Below, one piece after another: positions 26,350 to 36,261 of a DNA stretch of 64,000 bases. The notes under the pieces are model-generated. The model searched no databases. It saw only the letters and a list, made by a program, of their open reading frames with translations, and was not told the DNA's origin. The stretch is from an uncultured Clostridia bacterium (GTDB taxonomy: Bacteria > Bacillota > Clostridia > TANB77 > CAG-508). Position 1 is the stretch's first letter, and every line of letters begins with the position of its first letter. The position numbers and the translations under genes are program-made. The DNA is taken from assembly GCA_934168305.1 (NCBI GenBank), contig CAKPNF010000002.1, positions 62,001 through 126,000 of the forward strand, given 5' to 3'.

Positions 26350-26919
26350 ATGAATAAAACAAAAAGAAGAATTTTTAATACAGCAATCAAAATGTTTTCA
26401 GAAAAGGGATATGATAATACAAGTGTTGAAGAGATAACGGCAATAGCAGGAGTGGCAAAAGGCTCACTATACTATCATTTCTCTAAAAAAGAAGATATAT
26501 TTGATATGTTATTAAAAGAAGGATTTGAATTATTAAAAAACAATATAGAAATAAAAACCAAAAACTGTACTACTGCGTTAGAAAAAATAAAAGCAGTCAT
26601 ACTAATACAAATAAAAGTAATTGTAAAATACGAATATTTCCTTAATGTTGTTTTTTCACAATTATGGGGTGAAGAAGAAAAAAATAAAAAGTGTAAAAAG
26701 GCAGTTTTTCAATATATCAAAATCATTGAAAAAATAGTAAATGAAGGGATTGCAAATGGTGAATTTTATGATGGTGATGTAGAAGCAATAGCATCCGGGA
26801 TTTTTGGAGTTACATGTTCAAGTCTTATTTATAGAATAAAAAAGAATAGACAAGTAGATGCAATGCAGGTATATAATGGCTTTATCGATAATGTTACAAG
26901 AACATTAAGTAAAAAATGA
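26350..26919 (+). CDS. TetR family transcriptional regulator
   Basis: A 189-residue regulator. The N-terminal DNA-binding helix-turn-helix is clear: FNTAIKMFSEKGYDNTSVEE, then ITAIAGVAKGSLYYHFSKKEDI. The C-terminal part is the usual ligand-binding helical domain, with no recognisable ligand signature. It lies just upstream of the 14-gene fatty-acid operon in the same direction, separated by a terminator and inverted repeats. It is therefore a good candidate to control that operon, perhaps sensing acyl-CoA or a fatty acid. That is inference. The start is ATG after AGGAAAGG. Confidence 0.9.
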   Translation: MNKTKRRIFNTAIKMFSEKGYDNTSVEEITAIAGVAKGSLYYHFSKKEDIFDMLLKEGFELLKNNIEIKTKNCTTALEKIKAVILIQIKVIVKYEYFLNVVFSQLWGEEEKNKKCKKAVFQYIKIIEKIVNEGIANGEFYDGDVEAIASGIFGVTCSSLIYRIKKNRQVDAMQVYNGFIDNVTRTLSKK

Positions 26920-26949
26920 AAAATATTATTTTAGTGATATAAAAAGTGC

Positions 26950-26988
26950 AATAGTTAATTACAAATAAGTAGTTAGCTATTTTTTTTG
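26950..26988 (+). terminator. Rho-independent terminator after the TetR gene
   Basis: AATAGTTAATTAC (26950-26962) pairs with GTAGTTAGCTATT (26969-26981), with two G-U pairs, followed by a T8 tract. Confidence 0.8.
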
Positions 26989-26990
26989 TA

Positions 26991-27080
26991 TTTAGACTAA
27001 GTGTTCAGTTAATAAGTGATTTAAAAAATATATATTTCTCAAATCACTGAAAACAGATTGTACTGACTTACCAGTCTAAA
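26991..27080. promoter_or_regulatory. Inverted repeats before the fatty-acid operon, possible operator
   Basis: TTTAGACT (26991-26998) is complementary to AGTCTAAA (27073-27080), and AGTGATTT/AAATCACT form another pair between them (around 27015-27048). Near 27064 a GACT-TACC-AGTC dyad is visible. Such symmetry suits a TetR-type regulator, and a TetR gene lies just upstream. No clear -35 was found, so the promoter position is uncertain. Confidence 0.35.
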
Positions 27081-27140
27081 GACATTAATTTATTATTGTG
27101 ATATAAAGATGATACAAAATTAGAAGTAATAGGAGAAAAT

Positions 27141-28859
27141 ATGAGTAAGAGAATATATGATTATTTAAAAATTAATGATTTAAAAGATATGTTAAATAAA
27201 ACAGGAAAATTATATGCAGATAGACCAGCATATAAAATTAAAGTAGAAGAAGGAAAATATCAAACTTATACCCATAAAGAAGTACGAGATATGATAAATA
27301 ATTTAGGAACAGCATTAATAAATTTAGGACTAAAGGGAAAAAGAATTGCAGTTATTGGAGAAAATAGATATGAATGGGAAATAGCATATTTATCAATTGT
27401 ATGTGGAACAGGAATTGTTGTTCCATTAGATAAATCACTGCCAGCAAATGAGCTAGAACTATTGATAGAAAGATCTGATATAGAAGCGATATTTTATACA
27501 AAAAAATATTCAGATATAATTCAAAATATTAAGTTTAGTGAGAAAAACAAATTAAAACATTTAATTTCTATGGATAATGATGAAAATTGTGAAGGTATAT
27601 ACTCACAAAAAGAATTAATACGAGAAGGTAAGAAACTAATAGAAGAAGGAAATAATGAGTTTTTAAATGTAAAAATCAATCCAAAAGAAATGGAAATTAT
27701 GCTATTTACATCAGGAACTACATCTAGGTCTAAAGTAGTAGCACTTTCACACGAAAATATTTGCACAAATTTAATGGATATTGGAAGTGTGTTAGATGTA
27801 ACGCAAGATGATGTCTTTCTTTCTATTTTACCAATACACCATGTGTTTGAATGTACAGTAGGATTTTTATTTTCACTATATAAAGGAGCAGAAACTGTAT
27901 TTTGTGATGGTTTAAGACATATAGTAGAAAACCTAAATGAATATCATGTAACAGTTATGGCATGTGTACCAGGTATATATGAAAGAATATTTATGATGAT
28001 TAGAAAAAAATTAGAAAAACAAGGAAAACTTGAGGAAATATTAGAAAATGAAGAAAAATATAAAAATTCCTCTATGCAAAAAAAGAAAGAAGTATTTAAA
28101 GAAATACATGATATGCTAGGTGGAAAAATAAAACTATTGATAAGTGGAGCTGCATCTTTAGATAAGACAATAGAAGAAAGATATAGATTATTAGGGCTAA
28201 ATTTAGTACAAGGATATGGATTGACTGAAACTTCACCTGTTGTGGCAATTGGGACAAATAAAAATTATAAGTTAGGGTCAATTGGAAAAACAGTTCCGAG
28301 TGTAGAAGCAAAACTCGTAAATGTAAATGATGAAGGAATTGGAGAATTAGTAGTTAGAGGTTCAAGTGTAATGCTAGGATATTATAAAGATGAAAAAGCA
28401 AATAAAAAATCATTACAAAATGGATGGTTCTATACAGGAGATTTAGCTAAAATAGATGAAGAAGGATATATATTTATATGTGGTAGAAAGAAAAGCGTAA
28501 TTGTATTAAAAAATGGCAAAAATATATTCCCAGAAGAAATGGAAAATTTAGTAAATAAAATAGAAGGAATAAAAGAGTCATTTATCTTTGGAAAAATACT
28601 ATCAAATGATGAGAACAATATAAAAATAAATGTAAAGATAGTATTTGATAGAGATGTTATAAAAGATGTTTATAAAGTAGAAAGAGATGAAGACATATAT
28701 AAAGTTTTGTCAAAGAAAATTAAAGAAGTCAATCAAACTATGCCATCATATAAAGCAATAAGAGGAATGATACTAACAGAAGAACCGTTAATTAGAACAA
28801 CAACAAATAAAATAAAAAGGCAGGAAAATTTAGATGCGATTAGAAAACTTAAGGACTAA
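27141..28859 (+). CDS. AMP-binding long-chain acyl-CoA (or acyl-ACP) ligase
   Basis: A 572-residue adenylate-forming enzyme that activates a fatty acid with ATP. Visible are the P-loop LFTSGTTSRSKVVALSH, the ILPIHHVFECTVG element, GYGLTETSPVVA and GDLAKIDEEGYIFICGRKKS, with the C-terminal lysine region near IRTTTNKIKRQE. Its position at the head of the fab-acc operon suggests it feeds exogenous fatty acids into the pathway. Acyl-ACP synthetase activity is possible because acpP is in the same operon. The start is ATG with AGGAG upstream. The next gene overlaps its end by 26 nt. Confidence 0.88.
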   Translation: MSKRIYDYLKINDLKDMLNKTGKLYADRPAYKIKVEEGKYQTYTHKEVRDMINNLGTALINLGLKGKRIAVIGENRYEWEIAYLSIVCGTGIVVPLDKSLPANELELLIERSDIEAIFYTKKYSDIIQNIKFSEKNKLKHLISMDNDENCEGIYSQKELIREGKKLIEEGNNEFLNVKINPKEMEIMLFTSGTTSRSKVVALSHENICTNLMDIGSVLDVTQDDVFLSILPIHHVFECTVGFLFSLYKGAETVFCDGLRHIVENLNEYHVTVMACVPGIYERIFMMIRKKLEKQGKLEEILENEEKYKNSSMQKKKEVFKEIHDMLGGKIKLLISGAASLDKTIEERYRLLGLNLVQGYGLTETSPVVAIGTNKNYKLGSIGKTVPSVEAKLVNVNDEGIGELVVRGSSVMLGYYKDEKANKKSLQNGWFYTGDLAKIDEEGYIFICGRKKSVIVLKNGKNIFPEEMENLVNKIEGIKESFIFGKILSNDENNIKINVKIVFDRDVIKDVYKVERDEDIYKVLSKKIKEVNQTMPSYKAIRGMILTEEPLIRTTTNKIKRQENLDAIRKLKD

Positions 28860-29418
28860 ATTTTTAGGAAGAAATAATATTTTTTATAATAAAATAGATT
28901 CAACACAAAATGAAATTTGGAGATTAATAGAAAACAATAATACTCCAGATGGTACTTTAGTATTTGCAGATATTCAAGATAAAGGAATTGGAACACATGG
29001 AAGAGTCTGGCATACAGATGAGGCAAATAATATAGCATTTTCATTTTTTATAAAAACAGATTGTAATATTCAAAGATTAGATGGACTTACAATAAAAATT
29101 GCAAATATAATTGTTGATATTTTTAAAAAGCAATATGGAATTAATTTAAATATCAAAGAGCCAAATGATATTACATTTAATGATAAAAAAATAGGTGGGA
29201 TTTTAACTCAAACAAAGATTGTTAATGAAAAAGTTAAATACTTAGTAGTTGGAATTGGAATTAATACTAAAAAGGAAAAATTTACAGATGATATAAAAAA
29301 TATAGCGACATCTATAAAAAAAGAATTTGGAATAGATGTAGATACAAAAAAATTCATAGTAGAGTTTTGTAATCAATTTGAAAAAGAAATAGAAATGAGA
29401 GGAGTTATAAAAAAATGA
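28834..29418 (+). CDS. birA: Biotin--[acetyl-CoA-carboxylase] ligase
   Basis: A 194-residue biotin protein ligase that attaches biotin to the AccB lysine. The catalytic part is seen in STQNEIWRLI, QDKGIGTHGRVWH (the biotinyl-AMP loop, GRGRxGR-like but altered), IAFSFF, KEPNDITFNDKKIGGIL and VVGIGINT. It lacks the N-terminal winged helix of repressor-type BirA, so it is a mono-functional ligase, and it is shorter than usual at the C-terminus. Placement with accB, accC, accD and accA fits its substrate. It overlaps the ligase gene before it and fabD after it (ATGA). Confidence 0.9.
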   Translation: MRLENLRTKFLGRNNIFYNKIDSTQNEIWRLIENNNTPDGTLVFADIQDKGIGTHGRVWHTDEANNIAFSFFIKTDCNIQRLDGLTIKIANIIVDIFKKQYGINLNIKEPNDITFNDKKIGGILTQTKIVNEKVKYLVVGIGINTKKEKFTDDIKNIATSIKKEFGIDVDTKKFIVEFCNQFEKEIEMRGVIKK

Positions 29419-30351
29419 ATATAGGATTTTTATTTCCTGGTCAAGGATCTCAAAGTGTTGGAATGGGAAAAGACATATATGAAGAATATGAAGATGCAAG
29501 AAAAATATATAATCAAGTTAAAAATATAACAGGAATAGATATTGCAAAAATATCATTTGAAGGACCAGAAGATGTATTAAATGAAACAAAATATACACAA
29601 CTCGCAATACTTACAGAGAGTCTAGCAATATTAGAAATTTTAAAAGATAATAATATAACAGCTAATATGTCAGCAGGATTAAGTTTGGGGGAATATACAG
29701 CACTAATAAATAGTAAAGCACTTATGTTTGAAGATGGAATAAAAATTGTCCAAAAGCGAGGAGAATATATGCAAAATTTGCTTCCTAGTGGAGAATGGCA
29801 AATGGCGGCAATTATGGGCTTAAATGATAATGAAGTGGAAGAGATTTGCGAAAAAGTAAAATCTGGTTTTGTAGTTCCTGCAAATTATAATTCAGTAGGT
29901 CAAGTTGTAATTTCTGGAGAAAAAGAAGCAATTACTGAAGCAGAGAAAATCGCAAAAGAAATGGGTGCAAAAAAGGTAAGAATTTTAAAAACAGCAGGAC
30001 CATTTCATACTGAAAAATTACAAGAAAGTTCAAAGGCATTAAGAAAAGAATTGGAGAACATTACTATTCATAAGTTTGAAATAAAAGTAATTAAAAATAT
30101 AGATGGTGAGATTTACCAAGATACAGATGATGTAAAAGATATTTTAGCTCGTCATATTATAAATCCAGTTAAATTTACAAAAACAATTCAAAATATGTTA
30201 AATAGTGGAATAGATACATTTATAGAGATAGGACCTCGGAAAAACATTATCAGGATTTGTTAAAAGAGTACCAACAAATAAAGAAATAAAAATATTAAAT
30301 ATTAATAATGTTTGTAGTTTGCAAACTGTATTAAAAGAATATGGAGGATAA
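29415..30351 (+). CDS. fabD: Malonyl-CoA:ACP transacylase, frame broken at CGG
   Basis: FabD loads malonyl groups onto ACP. The sequence starts GFLFPGQGSQSVGMG, has the active-site serine in GLSLGEYTAL, and His in GPFHTEKL. At 30237-30239 the zero frame reads CCT CGG AAA and stops eight codons later. Skipping the C gives IEIGPGKTLSGFVKR, the conserved FabD end, and continues to a TAA at 30351, 3 nt before fabG. The corrected length is 311 residues, normal for FabD. Without the shift about 37 residues including this block are lost. The gene is expected to be essential, so loss is unlikely. Confidence 0.88.
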
Positions 30352-30354
30352 GAA

Positions 30355-31089
30355 ATGAGTAAACTAGCATTAATTACAGGTGGAACGAGAGGAATTGGAA
30401 AGCAAATAGCTCTAACATTTGCAAAAGAAGGATATGATATTGCAATAAATTATAGAACAGAAAATGATGACTTAAAAATTACTAAAGAAGAAATAGAATC
30501 AAATAATGTAAAATGTTTTGCGGTTCAAGGGGATGTAACTAAATTTGAGGATTGCGAAAAATTTGTAAAAAAAATTGTAGAAGAATTTGGAAATATAGAT
30601 GTATTAGTAAATAATGCAGGAATTACAAGAGACACATTGTTAATGAGAATGAAAGAAGAAGATTTTAAACAGGTTATAGATACAAATTTAGTAGGCACAT
30701 TTAATGTGACTAAAAATGTAATTAGTTATATGATGAAAGCAAGAAATGGAAGAATAATAAATATATCATCAGTTGTAGGAATATCAGGAAACGCAGGTCA
30801 AACAAATTATGCAGCATCAAAAGCGGGAATTATAGGATTTACAAAAAGTTTAGCAAAAGAAGTAGCTTCAAGAAATATTACTGTTAATGCAGTAGCACCA
30901 GGATTTATTGAGACACAAATGACAGCTGTATTAAAAGAAGATATTAAAGAAGAAATTGCAAGAAAAATTCCTCTAAAAAGGATGGGAACTCCACAAGATG
31001 TTGCAAATGCTGTTAAGTTTTTAGCATCTAGTGATAGCTCATATATTACAGGTCAAGTAATTCATATTGATGGTGGAATGTTAATGTAA
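30355..31089 (+). CDS. fabG: 3-oxoacyl-ACP reductase
   Basis: A 244-residue short-chain dehydrogenase that reduces 3-oxoacyl-ACP with NADPH. It has the cofactor motif ITGGTRGIGK, NNAGITRD, the catalytic Ser in NISSVVG, and YAASKAG (Tyr-x-x-x-Lys). The C-terminus ITGQVIHIDGGMLM is typical of FabG. It starts 3 nt after the corrected fabD stop and shares the GGAGG at the fabD end, so the two are translationally linked. Confidence 0.93.
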   Translation: MSKLALITGGTRGIGKQIALTFAKEGYDIAINYRTENDDLKITKEEIESNNVKCFAVQGDVTKFEDCEKFVKKIVEEFGNIDVLVNNAGITRDTLLMRMKEEDFKQVIDTNLVGTFNVTKNVISYMMKARNGRIINISSVVGISGNAGQTNYAASKAGIIGFTKSLAKEVASRNITVNAVAPGFIETQMTAVLKEDIKEEIARKIPLKRMGTPQDVANAVKFLASSDSSYITGQVIHIDGGMLM

Positions 31090-31102
31090 GGAGAGATGAA
31101 AA

Positions 31103-32344
31103 ATGGAAAGAAGAGTAGTTATAACAGGACTAGGAGCAATTACTCCAATAGGAAATAGTGTAAATGAAACATGGAAAGGAATAGAAAATAAAGAATGTGG
31201 AATCGATAATATTTCATTATTTGATAGTAGCAACTTTAAAACAAGTTTATGTGCAGAAGTAAAAGATTATAATCCTTTAGATTACTTCGAACCAAAACAA
31301 GCCAAGAGATTAGATAGATCTTCACAGTTTGCACTAATAGCAGCAAGAGAAGCAGTAAAAAATAGTGGAATAACTTCAGAAAATACAGATTTTAAAAAGG
31401 TAGGCATTTTTGTAAGTACAGGAATTGGTGGATTGATAACAATTCAAAATCAATGTGAAGTTAATTACGAAAAAGGAAATAATAGGGTATCACCTATGTT
31501 TATACCAATGGCAATAGCTAATATGCCAGCAGGAAATATTTCAATAGAATTTGGATTTAAAGGTGAATCCATGGCAATTGTTACAGCCTGTAGTTCTTCA
31601 ACACATGCAATAGGAGAAGGATATAAAACAATAAAACATGGATATGAAGATGTTGTTGTTGCAGGAGGCACGGAGGCTTCTATATGTCCTGTTGGAATAG
31701 CAGGTTTTGAAAATATGAAGGCACTATGTACATCTACAGATAAAAATAGAGCAAGTATTCCATTTGACAAAGAGAGAAGTGGATTTGTTATGGGAGAAGG
31801 AAGTGGAATATTAGTATTAGAAGAATTAGAGCATGCAAAAAAAAGAAACGCTAAAATATATGCGGAAGTTATTGGATTTGGCTCAACTTCAGATGCTTAT
31901 CATATAACATCTCCATGTCCTGATGGAGAAGGTGGAGCAAATGCAATGGTAAGAGCAATAAAAGATGCAAAGATAAAACCAGAAGATATAGATTATATAA
32001 ATGCACATGGAACATCAACACATTTAAATGATCTAACAGAAACAATGGCTATAAAAACATCATTAGGTGAGGCAAGTAAAAAAGTAATGATAAGTTCTAC
32101 AAAAGGAAATATAGGGCACCTTTTAGGAGCTGCAGGAGCAGTAGAAGCAATTTTTTGCGTGAAAGCAATGGAAAATGGGCTAGTACCACCAACAATAAAT
32201 TATAAAGAAAAAGATGAAGAATGTGATTTAGACATTGTTCCAAATGAACCAAGAAAAACTAAATTAAATATTGTTATGTCAAATTCACTTGGATTTGGAG
32301 GACACAATTCTAGTATTATCCTAAAAAAATGGGAGGAAAAATAG
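31103..32344 (+). CDS. fabF: 3-oxoacyl-ACP synthase II
   Basis: A 413-residue elongating condensing enzyme. The start RRVVITGLGAITPIGN, the active-site Cys in TACSSSTHAIGE, and the two His residues in NAHGTSTHLND and GNIGHLLGAAGA give the Cys-His-His triad of FabF/FabB. The final SNSLGFGGHN is conserved. It is the only condensing enzyme in the operon; no fabH is present. AGGAG precedes the ATG. Confidence 0.95.
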   Translation: MERRVVITGLGAITPIGNSVNETWKGIENKECGIDNISLFDSSNFKTSLCAEVKDYNPLDYFEPKQAKRLDRSSQFALIAAREAVKNSGITSENTDFKKVGIFVSTGIGGLITIQNQCEVNYEKGNNRVSPMFIPMAIANMPAGNISIEFGFKGESMAIVTACSSSTHAIGEGYKTIKHGYEDVVVAGGTEASICPVGIAGFENMKALCTSTDKNRASIPFDKERSGFVMGEGSGILVLEELEHAKKRNAKIYAEVIGFGSTSDAYHITSPCPDGEGGANAMVRAIKDAKIKPEDIDYINAHGTSTHLNDLTETMAIKTSLGEASKKVMISSTKGNIGHLLGAAGAVEAIFCVKAMENGLVPPTINYKEKDEECDLDIVPNEPRKTKLNIVMSNSLGFGGHNSSIILKKWEEK

Positions 32345-32785
32345 ATGGAATATGAAAAAATAAAACAATTAATAGAAGAGATGGGAAATTCTAAATTAAC
32401 AGCAGTTGATATTGAATTTCCAGATGGTACTAAAATTAGTATGAAAAAAGATAAAATGCAAGAAAAAATAATTCAAAATACTTCAATAGTAGAAAATGAT
32501 ACTATTGAAAATCAAATAAAAGAAGACAAAAATGAGAAAAAAGGAAATATAATAAAATCACCAATGGTTGGAACTTTCTATTTAAAACCTTCTCCTACAG
32601 CAGAACCTTATATTGAAATTGGAAAAGAAGTAAAAAAAGGTGATGTACTTTGCATTATTGAAGCTATGAAATTAATGAATGAGATTGAGTCAGAATACAC
32701 AGGCAAGGTTACAGAAATTTTAGTAAAAGACGGTGAAACAGTAGAATATGGAACACCATTATTTAGAATAGAAGGTGAAAATTAA
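32345..32785 (+). CDS. accB: Biotin carboxyl carrier protein of acetyl-CoA carboxylase
   Basis: A 146-residue carrier. The C-terminal biotinyl domain has IIEAMKLMNEIES, where the Lys is biotinylated, and KSPMVGTFYLKPSPTAEPY. The N-terminal half is charged and variable, as usual. It begins directly after the fabF stop and its last base overlaps fabZ. The modifying enzyme is birA upstream. Confidence 0.96.
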   Translation: MEYEKIKQLIEEMGNSKLTAVDIEFPDGTKISMKKDKMQEKIIQNTSIVENDTIENQIKEDKNEKKGNIIKSPMVGTFYLKPSPTAEPYIEIGKEVKKGDVLCIIEAMKLMNEIESEYTGKVTEILVKDGETVEYGTPLFRIEGEN

Positions 32786-33207
32786 TGCTAAATAAAGAAA
32801 AAATCAAAAATATTATTCCACAAAGAGATCCATTTTTAATGATTGATGAAGTAGAAGAATATGTACCAGGAGAATCAGCAATAGCATATAAAAATATAAA
32901 TGAGCAAGAATGGTATTTTAAAGGTCATTTTCCAGGTAATCCAATTATGCCAGGAGTGTTAATTGCAGAAAGCTTAGCACAAACAGGAGCAGTTGCAATT
33001 CTTTCAATGGATGAGAATAAAGGAAAAAATGCTTTATTCGGAGGAATTGATAAAATGAAATTTAAAAGAAAAGTTGTACCAGGAGATAGATTAAAATTAG
33101 AAGTGAAAATTATAAAAAGAAAAGGACCAATTGGAGTAGGAGAAGCAATAGCAACAGTTGATGAAAAGATTGTAGCTAAAGGTGAATTAACATTTGCTTT
33201 AGTTTAA
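32785..33207 (+). CDS. fabZ: 3-hydroxyacyl-ACP dehydratase
   Basis: A 140-residue hot-dog fold dehydratase. RDPFLMIDEV, the catalytic His in KGHFPGNPIMPGVL with a Glu in IAESLAQTGAV, and the FGGIDKMKFKRKVVPGD element are canonical for FabZ. It overlaps accB by one base. A 39-nt gap with GAAAGAGGTG leads to accC. Confidence 0.96.
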   Translation: MLNKEKIKNIIPQRDPFLMIDEVEEYVPGESAIAYKNINEQEWYFKGHFPGNPIMPGVLIAESLAQTGAVAILSMDENKGKNALFGGIDKMKFKRKVVPGDRLKLEVKIIKRKGPIGVGEAIATVDEKIVAKGELTFALV

Positions 33208-33246
33208 GTTCTACCTAAAATTAAAAGTTGAAAGAGGTGAAAATAA

Positions 33247-34602
33247 ATGAATAAAATATTAATTGCAAATCGTGGTGAAATTGCAGTTCGTATTATAAGA
33301 GCATGTAAAGAAATGAATATAAAAACAGTTGCAGTTTATTCAGAAATAGATAAAAATGCTTTACATACTCGCTTGGCGGATGAGGCTATTTGTATTGGAC
33401 CAGCTCAAGTTAATAAAAGCTACTTAAATATAAAAAATATTATACAAGCAGCATATATAACAAAAGCTGATAGCATTCATCCAGGTTTTGGTTTTTTATC
33501 TGAAAATTCAAAATTTGCTCAAATATGCGAAGAATCAAATATAAAATTTATTGGACCAAAGTCAGAAGTTATTGATTTATTAGGAAATAAATCAAATGCA
33601 AAAGAGATGATGAAAAAAGCAGGAGTACCTGTTATACCTGGTTCAGATGGAAGTGTAAAAGGATTAAAAGACGCATTAGAAATAGCAGAAAAAATAGGTT
33701 ATCCTGTTATGTTAAAGGCTGCAGCAGGAGGCGGTGGCAAAGGTATCAGAGTTGCAAATACTGCAGAAGAATTAAAAAAAGAATATGAAATAGTAAAACA
33801 AGAGGCAAAAAATTCATTTAATGATGATGAAATATATATAGAAAAATTTATTGAAAATCCAAGACATGTCGAAATTCAAATAGTAGCGGATGAACATGGA
33901 AATGTAATTCATTTAGGAGAAAGAGATTGTACCATTCAAAGAAATCATCAAAAAGTAATAGAAGAAACACCATCTACTGCTATTGATGAAAAAACAAGAA
34001 ATAAAATGGGAAATGCAGCTATAAAAGCAGCTAAAACAGCTGGATATACAAGTCTTGGAACAGTAGAATTTTTAGTAGATAAAGACAACAATTTTTATTT
34101 TATGGAAATGAATACAAGAATTCAGGTAGAACATCCAATTACTGAAATGAGAACAGGAATAGATTTAGTAAAAACACAAATAAAAATTGCGACAGGAGAG
34201 GAATTAAAAATAAAACAAAAAGATGTAGAATTCAAAGGACATTCTATAGAATGTAGATTGAATGCTGAAAATCCAAGTAAAAAATTTATGCCATGTCCAG
34301 GACTAATAAAAGGTTTACATTTTCCAGGAGGAAATGGAGTACGAATAGATAGTGCAATTTATGAAGGATATACAATTCCATCAAATTATGATTCCATGAT
34401 TGCAAAGCTTATTACTTTTGGAGTAAATAGAAATGAAGCAATTAGTAAAATGAAGAGAGTCTTAGAAGAACTAGTTGTAGAAGGAATACAAACAAATCAA
34501 GATTTTTTATTTGAAATAATTAAAAATCCTAATTTTATTAGAGGAAATTTTGATACTTCATTTATAGAAGAAGAAATATTAAAAAAGGAGACCGATAAAT
34601 GA
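33247..34602 (+). CDS. accC: Acetyl-CoA carboxylase, biotin carboxylase subunit
   Basis: A 451-residue ATP-grasp enzyme that carboxylates biotin on AccB. ANRGEIAVRIIRACKEM, HPGFGFLSEN, KAAAGGGGKGIR, ERDCTIQRNHQKVIEE and EMNTRIQVEHPITEM are all present in the normal order, with full length. It overlaps accD by ATGA. Confidence 0.97.
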   Translation: MNKILIANRGEIAVRIIRACKEMNIKTVAVYSEIDKNALHTRLADEAICIGPAQVNKSYLNIKNIIQAAYITKADSIHPGFGFLSENSKFAQICEESNIKFIGPKSEVIDLLGNKSNAKEMMKKAGVPVIPGSDGSVKGLKDALEIAEKIGYPVMLKAAAGGGGKGIRVANTAEELKKEYEIVKQEAKNSFNDDEIYIEKFIENPRHVEIQIVADEHGNVIHLGERDCTIQRNHQKVIEETPSTAIDEKTRNKMGNAAIKAAKTAGYTSLGTVEFLVDKDNNFYFMEMNTRIQVEHPITEMRTGIDLVKTQIKIATGEELKIKQKDVEFKGHSIECRLNAENPSKKFMPCPGLIKGLHFPGGNGVRIDSAIYEGYTIPSNYDSMIAKLITFGVNRNEAISKMKRVLEELVVEGIQTNQDFLFEIIKNPNFIRGNFDTSFIEEEILKKETDK

Positions 34603-35448
34603 TTGTAGACAAAATAAAGAAGAGACAAGTGCCAACAAATAACAAAAATTCTAATATAGATATACCAGTAGGAAAATGGGTAAAATGTGAAAAATGTAAA
34701 GAAATACTATATAAAGAAACCATTAGAAATAATCTAAATATTTGCCCAAATTGTGGACATTACTTTAGAATGCATATAGATAGAAGGTTAGAATTAATAA
34801 TAGATAAAAATACATATAAAAAGTTTGATTTAAATATAGAAACAACGAATCCACTAGAATTAGAAGATTACCCTAAAAAACTTAAGATTTTAAGAGAAAA
34901 GACAGGACTAGCTGAAGCAGTAGCATGCCGGAACTGGTAAAATTCAAGGAGAAGATGTTGTTATATGTATTATGGATAGTGGTTTCTTAATGGGAAGTAT
35001 GGGAAGTGTTGTAGGCGAAAAAATAACATATGCCATTGAGCAAGCAGTAGAAAAAAGATTACCACTTATTATATTTTCTGTTTCAGGTGGAGCTAGAATG
35101 CAAGAAGGAATTATATCTTTAATGCAAATGGCAAAAACTACAGCTGCACTTACCAAATTAGATGAAGCAGGATTATTATATATATCTGTTTTAACAGATC
35201 CAACATATGGAGGAGTTACAGCTTCATTTGCAAGTTTGGGAGACATTGTTTTAGCAGAACCACACGCAATGATAGGATTTGCAGGACAAAGGGTAATAAA
35301 ACAAACAATAGGTGAGGAATTACCAGATGGTTTTCAAACAGCTGAATTTTTGTTAGAACATGGTTTTATAGATAAGATAGTTGAAAGAAAAGATTTAAAA
35401 GATACTATTTATAAATTAATTATGTTTCATAAAGGAGGCGAAATTTAA
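34599..35448 (+). CDS. accD: Acetyl-CoA carboxylase carboxyltransferase beta, frame broken at CGG
   Basis: AccD and AccA transfer the carboxyl group to acetyl-CoA. The N-terminal zinc finger is complete (CEKCKEIL ... CPNCGHYF). At 34929-34931 the zero frame reads TGC CGG AAC TGG TAA. Skipping the C at 34929 gives GTGKIQGEDVVICIMD, then GSMGSVVGEKITYAIEQA and GGARMQEG, the AccD core, up to the stop at 35448. The corrected length is 282 residues, normal. The break lies exactly at the conserved Gly-Thr-Gly. The other three carboxylase genes are intact, so a real null is implausible. The stop overlaps the accA start. Confidence 0.88.
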
Positions 35449-36260
35449 TGGCAAATACGAAATTATCAGCTTGGGAAAAAGTAGAAATAGCAAGAGATCC
35501 CAAAAGGAAGACTTCACTTGACTATATAGAGGAGATATTTGATGATTTCATAGAATTACATGGAGATAGAAACTCTAAAGATGATAAAGCTATAATATGC
35601 GGATTAGCCAAAATAGGAAAACAAAATTTTACAATTATAGCAGAACAAAAAGGAAGGACAACAAAAGAAAATATAGAAAGAAATTTTGGAATGCCAAATC
35701 CTGAAAGTTATAGAAAAGCGATAAGATTTATGAAACAGGCTGAAAAATTTAAAAGACCAGTAATTACTTTTATTGATACCAAAGGAGCATATCCAGGAAT
35801 AGAAGCAGAAGAAAAAGGACAGGGAGAAGCTATTGCTAAATCTATGTTTGAAATGGCAAAGCTCAAAGTACCAATTATATCAATTGTAGTTGGAGAAGGT
35901 TCAAGTGGAGGAGCTTTAGCAATTGGAGTTGCAAATAAGGTATTTATGTTAGAAAATGCTATTTATTCAATTCTTTCGCCAGAAGGCTATAGTAGTATTT
36001 TATGGAAAGATGCATCTAGGTTTAAAGAAGCTGCAGAAAAAATGAAATTAACAGCAAAAGACTTATTTGAACTTAAAGTAATAGATAAAATTATAAAAGA
36101 ACCAAAAGAATATAATGAAGAAAATTTTAAAAAAGTTGCAAATAGTTTAAAAAAAGAAATACAAAAAGAAATAGAACAAATGAAATATCTAAATGGAAAT
36201 CAAATTGTAGAAAATAGATATATGAAATTTAGAAATATGGGTGAATTTAAGGAGGTATAA
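35448..36260 (+). CDS. accA: Acetyl-CoA carboxylase carboxyltransferase subunit alpha
   Basis: A 270-residue AccA. FIELHGDRNSKDDKAI, EQKGRTTKENIERNFGMPNPE and FIDTKGAYPGIEAEEKGQGE are diagnostic, followed by VVGEGSSGGALAIG. It is shorter than enterobacterial AccA at the C-terminus but typical for Firmicutes. An AAGGAGG in its last codons serves fabI. Confidence 0.96.
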   Translation: MANTKLSAWEKVEIARDPKRKTSLDYIEEIFDDFIELHGDRNSKDDKAIICGLAKIGKQNFTIIAEQKGRTTKENIERNFGMPNPESYRKAIRFMKQAEKFKRPVITFIDTKGAYPGIEAEEKGQGEAIAKSMFEMAKLKVPIISIVVGEGSSGGALAIGVANKVFMLENAIYSILSPEGYSSILWKDASRFKEAAEKMKLTAKDLFELKVIDKIIKEPKEYNEENFKKVANSLKKEIQKEIEQMKYLNGNQIVENRYMKFRNMGEFKEV

Positions 36261-36261
36261 A

